From contig CANHGF010000024.1 of assembly GCA_947460065.1 (NCBI GenBank), positions 1 to 13,628 on the forward strand: a stretch of DNA of 13,628 nt, given 5' to 3'. Below, in pieces: positions 6,580-13,219 of the stretch. The notes beneath the pieces were generated by a model. It was not told where the DNA came from and did not search any database. It saw only the letters and a program-made list of their open reading frames with translations. Position 1 is the first letter of the stretch; every line of letters begins with the position of its first letter. The DNA comes from Comamonadaceae bacterium. Its GTDB lineage: Bacteria; Pseudomonadota; Gammaproteobacteria; Burkholderiales; Burkholderiaceae_C. Both the position numbers and the translations under genes were made by a program.

Positions 6580-7998
6580 TCAGGCCGCGGGCAGCCGATA
6601 ACGGGTGCGCTCAAAGCTGGCGTAGGCTCCAAGGGCCGACAAGAAAGCTGCGACCAGCAAGGCCACACCCAGGGCATGAACGCTGGTCTGGCCATGGGCC
6701 GCAAACACCACCGCCACCACGGTGGCGCCCAAGCTCTGCCCGACCAGACGGGCGGTGGCCAGCATACCGCCGGCTGCGCCGGCCCTGTGTACCGGCGCGC
6801 AGGTGATGATGGTGTGATTGTTGGGCGACTGGAACAGTCCGAAGCCGACACCGCACAAGAGCAAACCCATGACCACAACATGGGTTAGCTCCCAGGCCAA
6901 TGCCACATACGCCAGAAAGGCCAGGCCCAGGCTCATGCAGACCAGCCCTATCGCCCCCAGCAAGCCGTTGTGATAGCGGCCTATCAAGCGGCCAGCCAGA
7001 TGGGCCGCCACAAAGGTACCGGCCGGCCAGCACGACATCAAAAGGCCCGCCTGCGAAGGCGTAGCACGCCAGGCTTCCAGCAAGAGAAAGGGCAACACCA
7101 CATAGGCCATGGTCTGCGCGGCAAAACTGCCCACCGAAGTCATCATCGACAGCCGAAACAGCGGAATGCGAAGCAGGTCCAGAGGCAGCAGGGCCTGCGA
7201 TTGACGCCACTGCCGGCGCACATGAACGAAGCCCGCCGCCAAACCGGCGGCCAGCAGCAATGCGCCTTCCAGCAGGCCCTGCGTCATGCCCAAGGGCGAC
7301 TTGATCGCGCGCCCGAAGCTTTCCGCGGCCAGAAACACCAACACGAACATGGCGCCATTGAGCAGCACGTCGCGCCAGGCCAGCGGCTCGGCGCCTGCTG
7401 CCGGTTGATTGGCGGGCAGAGTGCGCCAACCCAGCAAGAGCAAAAGCGCGCAGGCCGGGATGTTCAGCGCAAACAGCCAGCGCCAGGAAGCCGCTGACAG
7501 GACCATCGCAGCCAGCAAGGGACCGGACACGGTAGCGATGCTCACCACCACCGAATTGAGCGCCACGCCTTTGCCCAGCAAGGCCGGCGGCCAGACCAGG
7601 CGCACCAGGGCCATATTGACGCCCATCAGGCCGGCCGCGCCCAGGCCCTGGGCCACACGCGCAGCAACCAACACAGGCAGCGAGTCGGCCAAGCAGGCCA
7701 CAGCCGATGCCACGCCCCATAGCGCCACACCACCCAGATAGACGCGTCTGAAACTGACGCGCCCGCCCCAATGGGCGACCGGCAGCAAGGCCACCAGCAC
7801 CGCGAGTTGAAAGGCGTTGATGATCCAAACCGCTTGGTCGGCGCTGACGCCAAGTTCGCGCGTCATGGTCGGCAGCCCCATGGCGATGGTGGTGGTGTCG
7901 AGCACCGACAAGGCGATGCCCGCCAAGATGGTAAATACCGCGAGGTGCCGCTGGCGGCCCTGCAGGCCGATGACAGTGGAAGCGGGCACGGATGACAT
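6580..7998 (-). CDS. MFS transporter, DHA2-like (EmrB/QacA-type drug:H+ antiporter subfamily)
   Basis: A polytopic inner-membrane major facilitator of 472 residues with roughly 12-14 hydrophobic helices. The pattern LDTTTIAMGLP (33-43) is the motif D1 typical of DHA2 exporters, and an SGP motif follows in the helix-5 region. The motif A loop after helix 2 is degenerate: HWGGRVSFRRV lacks the usual Asp and second Gly of the DRxGRR pattern. I chose the ATG at 7998; a TTG at 8007 would add three residues, and neither has a strong Shine-Dalgarno. It is the last gene of the minus-strand run, 80 bases after the aldolase gene. It may belong to the same unit and export or import a related aromatic compound, but the substrate is unknown. 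Confidence 0.85.
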   Translation of the reverse strand: MSSVPASTVIGLQGRQRHLAVFTILAGIALSVLDTTTIAMGLPTMTRELGVSADQAVWIINAFQLAVLVALLPVAHWGGRVSFRRVYLGGVALWGVASAVACLADSLPVLVAARVAQGLGAAGLMGVNMALVRLVWPPALLGKGVALNSVVVSIATVSGPLLAAMVLSAASWRWLFALNIPACALLLLLGWRTLPANQPAAGAEPLAWRDVLLNGAMFVLVFLAAESFGRAIKSPLGMTQGLLEGALLLAAGLAAGFVHVRRQWRQSQALLPLDLLRIPLFRLSMMTSVGSFAAQTMAYVVLPFLLLEAWRATPSQAGLLMSCWPAGTFVAAHLAGRLIGRYHNGLLGAIGLVCMSLGLAFLAYVALAWELTHVVVMGLLLCGVGFGLFQSPNNHTIITCAPVHRAGAAGGMLATARLVGQSLGATVVAVVFAAHGQTSVHALGVALLVAAFLSALGAYASFERTRYRLPAA

Positions 7999-8078
7999 GG
8001 ACTTCAATCATCGCACGGGCACCCTGCCCGATATGCCCGGGGCCCGCGCGCGTCAAGCGCACGCTCTGGGCAGGGCGC

Positions 8079-8795
8079 TCAGTCCCAGTTTCGCAAGGCC
8101 TGACGTTTCCACATCTCCCAGGGCCTTTGCAAATGGGTGTCGTTCATGGCCGATGTGGCCTGGGCTTCGCCGTCGGTCAGGAAATTGATCTCACCGAGCC
8201 GCATGGCCTCCATTTGCAGGCGGGCCGTTTTTTCGGTGTAGATGGCTCGAAACACCGACTGCTTGATGCTCTGACCGGCCGTCACACTGCCGTGGCCGCG
8301 CATCAAGGCCACGCTGGCCGAGCCCAACACCTGGGCCAAGGAGCGGCCCAGCGCCTGGCTGCTGATCAACAGGTCTGTGCTTTCGCCGGCGCTGTGGCGG
8401 ATCTCATAGACCGGGGTTACCGCGCCCAAGAAACCGCTCATATGGCAGATGGGGCGCAGGCGCGCGCTGGTCACGCCGAAGGGAATGATGGACGGCGAAT
8501 GGCTGTGCACCACCGAATGCACATCGGGCCGGGCGGCATAGATGGCACTGTGGATGAAGCGCTCGACATAAGTGCGGCGGCCTTGTTCGTCGTGCACCAC
8601 GCCGTCAAGGTCGACTTGCAGCAAATCAGCGGCCGTCACCAGTCCCGGAGCCATGCTGCGGGCAATGAAAAACCGATCGGCTTGCTGCGGATGCCGCACG
8701 CTGATATGGCCGAAGCCATCGAGCACGCCTTCGTTGACCAGGATGCGATTGGCAATGGCCAGGTCTTGCAGCAGATCGTTCAGAGCCTCGTCCAT
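8079..8795 (-). CDS. Class II aldolase/adducin family protein (possible aldolase or decarboxylase)
   Basis: A 238-residue soluble protein of the class II aldolase/adducin family, zinc-dependent lyases related to L-fuculose-1-phosphate aldolase. Zinc ligands are visible as HSH (His97, His99) and His168 in MRGHGS. Glu78, just before FIHSAIYAARPDVHSVVHSH, fits the catalytic acid/base. The phosphate-loop equivalent reads GFGHISVR (27-34), differing from the GNxS of sugar-phosphate aldolases, so the substrate may not be a sugar phosphate. Relatives include decarboxylases of aromatic dihydroxy acids such as 3,4-dihydroxyphthalate decarboxylase, which would suit the neighbouring P450 genes; this is inference. 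The ATG lies 2 bases after the Bug-protein stop, preceded by GGCGGA, so the two are co-transcribed. Confidence 0.88.
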   Translation of the reverse strand: MDEALNDLLQDLAIANRILVNEGVLDGFGHISVRHPQQADRFFIARSMAPGLVTAADLLQVDLDGVVHDEQGRRTYVERFIHSAIYAARPDVHSVVHSHSPSIIPFGVTSARLRPICHMSGFLGAVTPVYEIRHSAGESTDLLISSQALGRSLAQVLGSASVALMRGHGSVTAGQSIKQSVFRAIYTEKTARLQMEAMRLGEINFLTDGEAQATSAMNDTHLQRPWEMWKRQALRNWD

Positions 8796-8797
8796 TT

Positions 8798-9766
8798 TTA
8801 TTCCGCCTTGATGTTGGCCTGGGTTGCGACCCGGCTCCAGCGCATGATTTCCGCGCGCATGAACTCGTTGCCTTCTTCAGGCGATGTGAAAAAGGGCTCA
8901 AAGCCCAGTTTGGCCAAGCGCTCGGCCATGTCGGGTGAGCGGCCGACCTGAACGAAGGCCTCGCTGAGTTTTTTGACCACCGCAGCCGGCGTTCCTGCTG
9001 GCGCATACAGCGCAAACCAGTTGGTGAAGTCCAGATCCTTGAAGCCGAGCTCGGCAAATGTGGGGGTTTGGGGCAGGGCCGGGGTTCTTTGCGGCAAGGC
9101 CAGGCCCAAAGCGCGGATGCGGCCATCCCTGATGTAGGGCAGGGCATTTTGCAAAGGACTGAACATGTAATTGAGCTGCCCACTGACCAGGTCGGTCATG
9201 GCCTGCGACTGCCCCTTGTAGGGAATGTGGTTACCGCTGATGCCGGTTCTTTGCGCAAACAGCTCGCTCTGCAAATGCTGCGGGCTGCCGATGCCGGCCG
9301 AGCCGTAGTTGAGCGCACCTGGCTTTTGTTTGAGCGCATCGATGAACTCGGCCACCGTCTTGACGTTAAAGCTCGGGTGAACCACCAGCACCACGCTGGT
9401 CTGCCCCACCAGGGTCACCGCCTGCAGGTCCTTGACCAAGTCATAGGGCAGCTTGCGAAACACCGCGACATTGGTGGCAATCGTTGCCGGTGAAAGCAGC
9501 AAGGTGTAGCCGTCAGGCGCCGCCTTGGCCACCGCCTGCACGCCGATGTTGCCACCGGCGCCCAGGATGTTTTCGACCACCACCGCTTGGCCCAGCAGAT
9601 CTCCCGCCTTTTGTCCGAGCGTGCGGGCGAGCAGATCTGTGCCGCCGCCGGCAGCCACCGGCACCACGATCTTGATGGGCTTGGTGGGGAAGGACTGCGC
9701 CTGGGCGCCGGCAGCGCCGATGGCTGCAGCAAGAGTCAGGGCTCGAAGGAGGGCTCGTCGGATCAT
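8798..9766 (-). CDS. Tripartite tricarboxylate transporter substrate-binding protein (Bug/TctC family)
   Basis: A periplasmic solute receptor of 322 residues. The signal peptide is clear: MIRRALLRALTLAAAIGAAGAQA with likely cleavage after residue 23 (AQA). The mature protein begins with the Bug hallmark FPTKPIKIVVPVAAGGGTD, followed by LGAGGNIG and VAKAAPDGYTLL. Bug proteins bind small carboxylic acids, including aromatic acids, and normally feed TctA/TctB permeases. No tctA or tctB is present here, so it is an orphan receptor, as is common in Bordetella and Comamonadaceae. It is 93 bases downstream of the reductase gene and directly upstream of the aldolase gene. The gap holds no clear terminator or promoter. 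Family firm; ligand unknown, an aromatic acid being a reasonable guess from context. Confidence 0.92.
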   Translation of the reverse strand: MIRRALLRALTLAAAIGAAGAQAQSFPTKPIKIVVPVAAGGGTDLLARTLGQKAGDLLGQAVVVENILGAGGNIGVQAVAKAAPDGYTLLLSPATIATNVAVFRKLPYDLVKDLQAVTLVGQTSVVLVVHPSFNVKTVAEFIDALKQKPGALNYGSAGIGSPQHLQSELFAQRTGISGNHIPYKGQSQAMTDLVSGQLNYMFSPLQNALPYIRDGRIRALGLALPQRTPALPQTPTFAELGFKDLDFTNWFALYAPAGTPAAVVKKLSEAFVQVGRSPDMAERLAKLGFEPFFTSPEEGNEFMRAEIMRWSRVATQANIKAE

Positions 9767-9859
9767 GGTCTAGCTTTCTTTTCAAGACAGGGGTCATCGC
9801 CAGGCTTGGGCGCCGCAACCCACGATTGTGGCCTCATCCGGCGCGCCAGAGCATGAGCG

Positions 9860-11080
9860 CTAAGCCAAAGGCAGCAACGAGCGCAAGGGCTGGCCGGCAT
9901 CGGCCACGCGCTTGGGGTCGGGCGAGGCGCCGGATTCGAGCCACTTGCGCGCCACCATGTAATCGGCCGGCGCATTGACCGACTCGACACAGCGCAGCAC
10001 GCCCTGCTGGTAGTGAAACAGGCTCAAGGCACCCGGTTGCGGGCCTGCGCGTCGCACGGTCTGCAGCGGCCCCGCATCGGTCAACCCGACCATCTGTAGC
10101 CGCATAGCACCTTGCTCCGACCAGAACCAGGGCACCGGCCGGTAGATGGCTGCGCCTCCGAGCAGGCGCGAGGCCGCCACGCGCGCCTGGTCCTGGGCAT
10201 TTTGAATGGACTCCAGTCGCCAGCGCTGCGAGCCCAACGGAAACTGCGCGCAATCGCCCACCGCCCAAATGTCCGGGTCGCTGGTGCGCATGCCGGCGTC
10301 GACCCGTACGCCGTTGTCACAAGCCAGGCCTGAGGCCTGCGCCAGCTCGGCATTGGGCAGCGCGCCAATGGCCACCAGCAGCAGATCGACCTCCCGCGCG
10401 CCGGTGGGCGCCTGCAGACGCACCAAACGGCCCTCGTGAAACACCGGCTCGCCCAGTTCTGTCGCCAGTTCGATGCCGATGCCCGCGGCGCGGTGCTGCG
10501 CCAGCACATGGGCCGACAGGGCCGGCGAGACCGCCCGCCCCATCAGCCGCGGGCCGGCCTCTAGCACCGTCACCGCCTTGCCCAGGGCGGCACAGGTGGC
10601 CGCCACCTCAAGACCAATGAAGCCGCCACCGACCACTGTCACTGCCTGGCACGCGCCGATGGCAGCGCGCAGCGCGCGCGCATCCTGCGCGCTTCGCAGC
10701 AGCCGCACATTGGACGCATGGGCGGGCCAGCCGGGCAGGGTGCGCGCACGCGTGCCAGTGGCCAGCACCAGCTGCCCATAGCCCAGCGTCGCGCCGCTGC
10801 CCAGGATGAGGGTCTTGGCCTGGCGATCAATGGCCTGAACGGTCTGCCCCAAGCTCAGTTTGACGCCGGCCTGCTCAAACCAGCTGGCCTCGCGCAGCAA
10901 CTGCGTGGGCTCATCGGCCTTTTTCAAAAACGACTTGGACAGCGGTGGGCGCTGGTACGGCAGTTCGGGCTCATGGCCAAGCAGGTGAACCCGATGCTCC
11001 TGGCCGGCCTCGACCAGGCTGGCACACAGCTGCACCGCCGCATGGCCGACGCCGACGATCACAATGGAATCAGTACTCAC
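9860..11080 (-). CDS. FAD-dependent ferredoxin reductase (NAD(P)H oxidoreductase of a class I P450 system)
   Basis: A flavoprotein that passes electrons from NAD(P)H to the [2Fe-2S] ferredoxin next door. The frame stays open upstream to 11443, but that part overlaps the MarR gene in another frame and has no family character. The true start is a GTG at 11080, overlapping the MarR stop as GTGA and giving 406 residues, the usual size. FAD-binding GVGHAA at 10-15, RPPLSK at 44-49, the NAD(P)-binding GGGFIG at 151-156 and the second FAD motif DPDIWAVGDC at 268-277 match the putidaredoxin reductase/PuR family. The initial glycine motif ends in Ala-Ala. It is translationally coupled to marR and lies in the P450 operon. 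Confidence 0.93.
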   Translation of the reverse strand: MSTDSIVIVGVGHAAVQLCASLVEAGQEHRVHLLGHEPELPYQRPPLSKSFLKKADEPTQLLREASWFEQAGVKLSLGQTVQAIDRQAKTLILGSGATLGYGQLVLATGTRARTLPGWPAHASNVRLLRSAQDARALRAAIGACQAVTVVGGGFIGLEVAATCAALGKAVTVLEAGPRLMGRAVSPALSAHVLAQHRAAGIGIELATELGEPVFHEGRLVRLQAPTGAREVDLLLVAIGALPNAELAQASGLACDNGVRVDAGMRTSDPDIWAVGDCAQFPLGSQRWRLESIQNAQDQARVAASRLLGGAAIYRPVPWFWSEQGAMRLQMVGLTDAGPLQTVRRAGPQPGALSLFHYQQGVLRCVESVNAPADYMVARKWLESGASPDPKRVADAGQPLRSLLPLA

Positions 11081-11643
11081 GACTGGGTCGCTGCCTGCGC
11101 GGTGCGGGTCGAGCGGGCTGCACGCTTGCGCATCGCTTGGGGGTGCCGATGCTGCAGATAACGCCGGGTCGCCTCCTCCACCGAGGGCAGGTTGTCGTGA
11201 AGGCGGCGCAGCAAGTCGACCAGCAGCTCGCGCTCCGGGGGCGACAAGGGCGAGAGCAAGGCGCGCTCTCTCTCCAGCGCCAGCTCGCGGATCTCGTCGT
11301 GCAGGGCCTGCCCCTTGTCGGTCAGACTGGCCAGCCGCAGTCGGCCGTCTTTGGGGTCCAAGGCCATGGTGATCAGACCCTCGGCTTGCATGCGCTTGAA
11401 GCTGCGGCTGACCGACGCCTTGTCCATGCCGATCACCCGGCAAGCGTACTGTGCCGACAGCGTGCGCTCGATGGCCAGCAGCACCAACAGGCGCCAGGTT
11501 TCAATGCCGGCGTTAAAGGCTGTCAAATAGGCCTGCGAAGCGCCACCGGAGAGCTTGTTGGAGATCCAGGTCAGGTAGCCCGGCACATACCGGTCCAGAT
11601 CGATGACCGGCGCCGGGCGCTCGGCGGCGGGGCGGGCTTTCAT
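11077..11643 (-). CDS. MarR family transcriptional regulator
   Basis: A 188-residue winged-helix regulator. The recognition-helix region is about residues 62-91, with MDKASVSRSFKRMQAEGLI, followed by the wing DPKDGRLRLASLTDKG. N- and C-terminal helices that form the dimer are present, and the C-terminal tail is basic (MRKRAARSTRTAQ). MarR proteins commonly repress aromatic-degradation genes and are released by an aromatic acid or its CoA thioester, so this is the likely sensor for the P450 operon. Its ATG overlaps the ferredoxin stop (ATGA) and its TGA overlaps the reductase GTG (GTGA). It is thus embedded between the two electron-transfer genes and translated with them, which would give autoregulation. 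I could not identify an operator; the promoter upstream of livF lies outside the window. Confidence 0.92.
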   Translation of the reverse strand: MKARPAAERPAPVIDLDRYVPGYLTWISNKLSGGASQAYLTAFNAGIETWRLLVLLAIERTLSAQYACRVIGMDKASVSRSFKRMQAEGLITMALDPKDGRLRLASLTDKGQALHDEIRELALERERALLSPLSPPERELLVDLLRRLHDNLPSVEEATRRYLQHRHPQAMRKRAARSTRTAQAATQS

Positions 11644-11963
11644 TGCTGCGTGGCAGGCAGGCGCACCACCAGACCCTCAAGGCCGGCTTGTACCTTGACC
11701 TGGCAGGACAGCCGGCTTTCCGGGCGGCGCTCGCTGGAGGTGCATTCAAGCATCTCCAGTTCATTGGGCAGCGCCGGCGTCAGGCGGTCCAACCAGGCGG
11801 GGTCAATGTAGACATGGCAGGTCGCGCACATTGCAGAGCCCCCACACTCGCCGACGATGCCGCGCACTCCGGCGGCCACCGCGGCCTGCATCACGCTGTG
11901 GCCTTGAGGGACGTCGAGTTCAAGGGCAGCACCGTCGTGGGAAATCAAATGAATCAGTGGCAT
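11640..11963 (-). CDS. [2Fe-2S] ferredoxin, putidaredoxin/adrenodoxin type
   Basis: A 107-residue soluble electron carrier between the FAD reductase and the P450. Four cluster cysteines are visible at Cys40, Cys46, Cys49 and Cys87 in GECGGSAMCATCHVY and RLSCQ, the CX5CX2C...C spacing of adrenodoxin-type ferredoxins. This is one residue off the putidaredoxin numbering. An additional Cys74 is not a cluster ligand. It resembles palustrisredoxin (Pux), the partner of CYP199A2 in Rhodopseudomonas palustris; that comparison is from memory. The gene starts 6 bases after the P450 stop and ends overlapping marR by ATGA. I see no strong Shine-Dalgarno, so coupling to P450 translation is likely. Confidence 0.95.
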   Translation of the reverse strand: MPLIHLISHDGAALELDVPQGHSVMQAAVAAGVRGIVGECGGSAMCATCHVYIDPAWLDRLTPALPNELEMLECTSSERRPESRLSCQVKVQAGLEGLVVRLPATQQ

Positions 11964-11969
11964 GGTCGT

Positions 11970-13196
11970 TCAGGCGGGAATCAGGCGCAGGGGAAGGGTT
12001 CCCAATGCACGCAGGGTATTGTTCAGGCGGCGCGTGGGCTCGCCCACCAATTCGATGCGCGCAAAACGCTTGGCCAAGGCAGCGAGCACCAATTCGCCCT
12101 CCAGCCGTGCAACCACTTGGCCCACACAGCCGTGGATGCCCGAGCCGAGCGCCATGTGGCCCGTGGGCCGGCGGTCGATGTCGTAGCGGTCGGGTCGGGA
12201 CCACTGGCGCTCGTCGCGGTTGGCTGCGGCCAACACCGCCAGCACCTTGGCGTCGGCGGGGATATCAAAGCCGGCCAACGCGACAGTCCGCGCAGTGGTG
12301 CGAAAGAAGGTCTGGACGGCGGACTCCAATCGCAGCGATTCTTCGAACGCTTGCCGCGCGAGACTGGGGTCCGCATGCAGCCGGGCATAGGCCTCTGGGT
12401 TTTGGGCCAGACACCACAAGGCATTGCCGATGCCGTTGACGGTGGTGTCCACACCGGCCGACAAGAAGGATCGCACCAACATGGGCGCCTCTTCCTGACT
12501 GATCTCCCCCGCATCGGCAGCTTGATAAATCTGGTCACCAAAGCCACCGGGCCTGAGCATCGCACGCTGACAATGCGCCATGATCCAGGCCGTCACGGGC
12601 TGCACCTTTTCGGCCGCGCGGGCCAGCAGTTCGTTGCGTGGACCAAAAGCGTTGAAGATCATGTCGCCATAGACCAGCAGGTTCTCGCGGCCTTGCGGCT
12701 CCAAACCCACCGCATCAGGAAAAACTTTGAGCGGATACACCTCGGCGATCTGCTTGATGCCGTCGATCGCCTCGCCGCGCTCGCTGGCCGCCAGTAACTG
12801 GTCGAACAAGGCGTCGGCCTCTTGGGTGAAGGTCTCGCGGATCTGGTTCACGGTGCGCGGCGACAGGATGCGCGAGAGCACGGTGCGGGCCCGAGTGTGA
12901 TTGGGTGGATCGGCTTCCAGAATCAGGCTCTTGGGCCGAAAGGGGGGCTCTTTGTTGAAGTTGGCCAAGCCCACACCGGCCGAGGAGATGTAATTCTCAT
13001 GGTCATTGAGCACCTGCCTGACCTGCTCATGGCGACCGGTGGCGTAAATGCCGTATTTGGGGATCCATGCCACGGGCCCGGCCTCGCGCAGGCGCGCATG
13101 GTAGGCATAGGGATCGCGCAGCACCTCGTCGGCAAACGGGTCGATGTCCAGCACAGGCACGCCGGCGGGCAGAGTCGGCAAGGTGTCGGTGGTCAT
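11970..13196 (-). CDS. Cytochrome P450, CYP199A-like (predicted para-substituted benzoate monooxygenase / O-demethylase)
   Basis: A soluble 408-residue bacterial P450. The oxygen-activating I-helix reads AGVDTT (247-252). The ExxR is ESLR (286-289), and the heme ligand is Cys357 in LGSGIHGCVG. It aligns over its whole length with CYP199A2/A4 as I remember them. The residues known to hold the benzoate carboxylate are kept: Arg87 and Ser90 in FRPKS, Arg242, Ser243 and Ser246 in VRSFLSAG. The pocket phenylalanines Phe181, Phe184 and Phe297 are also kept. The expected reaction is hydroxylation or O-demethylation of 4-substituted benzoates such as 4-methoxybenzoate. Odd: the first Phe of the heme motif is Leu350. 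A TTG at 13223 would extend the frame by nine residues; the ATG at 13196 is chosen because GAGGGAG precedes it by 8 bases. Ferredoxin, MarR and reductase follow. Confidence 0.93.
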   Translation of the reverse strand: MTTDTLPTLPAGVPVLDIDPFADEVLRDPYAYHARLREAGPVAWIPKYGIYATGRHEQVRQVLNDHENYISSAGVGLANFNKEPPFRPKSLILEADPPNHTRARTVLSRILSPRTVNQIRETFTQEADALFDQLLAASERGEAIDGIKQIAEVYPLKVFPDAVGLEPQGRENLLVYGDMIFNAFGPRNELLARAAEKVQPVTAWIMAHCQRAMLRPGGFGDQIYQAADAGEISQEEAPMLVRSFLSAGVDTTVNGIGNALWCLAQNPEAYARLHADPSLARQAFEESLRLESAVQTFFRTTARTVALAGFDIPADAKVLAVLAAANRDERQWSRPDRYDIDRRPTGHMALGSGIHGCVGQVVARLEGELVLAALAKRFARIELVGEPTRRLNNTLRALGTLPLRLIPA

Positions 13197-13204
13197 ATGA
13201 ATTT

Positions 13205-13211
13205 CTCCCTC
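13205..13211 (-). promoter_or_regulatory. Ribosome binding site of the P450 gene, deciding its start
   Basis: On the minus strand GAGGGAG is followed by 8 bases and then the ATG at 13196. It lies in the 23-base gap after the livF stop and is the clearest Shine-Dalgarno of the whole minus-strand run, suggesting high, independent translation of the P450. It rules against the upstream TTG at 13223. Confidence 0.8.
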
Positions 13212-13219
13212 AGTAGACG

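Noticed and set aside
6545..6586. GGCCTG ... CAGGCC inverted repeat between apt and the MFS gene as a shared terminator
   Set aside because: The arms are 6 bp with a 29-base loop, the second arm lies in the MFS coding end, and there is no T tract.
8016..8030. Hairpin CGGGCA/TGCCCG between aldolase and MFS genes as a terminator
   Set aside because: The stem is only 6 bp and no T tract follows on either strand, so termination cannot be supported.
6611..8062. Open frame of 483 codons on the minus strand, longer than the MFS gene it overlaps
   Set aside because: It lies in another frame of the MFS gene, its translation is Arg/Gly/Ala-rich with no membrane pattern or family motif, and the MFS frame has clear transporter motifs. 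It is a GC-driven shadow.
7992..8951. Open frame of 319 codons on the plus strand opposite the aldolase gene and the end of the Bug gene
   Set aside because: Antisense to two well-supported genes, with no motif; open because of the high GC content.
9767..9859. Possible separate promoter for the Bug-aldolase pair in the 93-base gap
   Set aside because: I found no -35/-10 pair at proper spacing and only a 4-bp inverted repeat (CCAC/GTGG), so nothing specific can be claimed.
11081..11443. N-terminal extension of the ferredoxin reductase frame up to 11443
   Set aside because: The extra 121 residues overlap marR in another frame and carry no family signature; the GTG at 11080 gives the standard N-terminus IVIVGVGHAA and length.
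11643..12797. Open frame of 384 codons on the plus strand across ferredoxin and P450
   Set aside because: Antisense to two genes with unambiguous motifs; the translation is His/Gln/Arg-rich and without recognisable domains.
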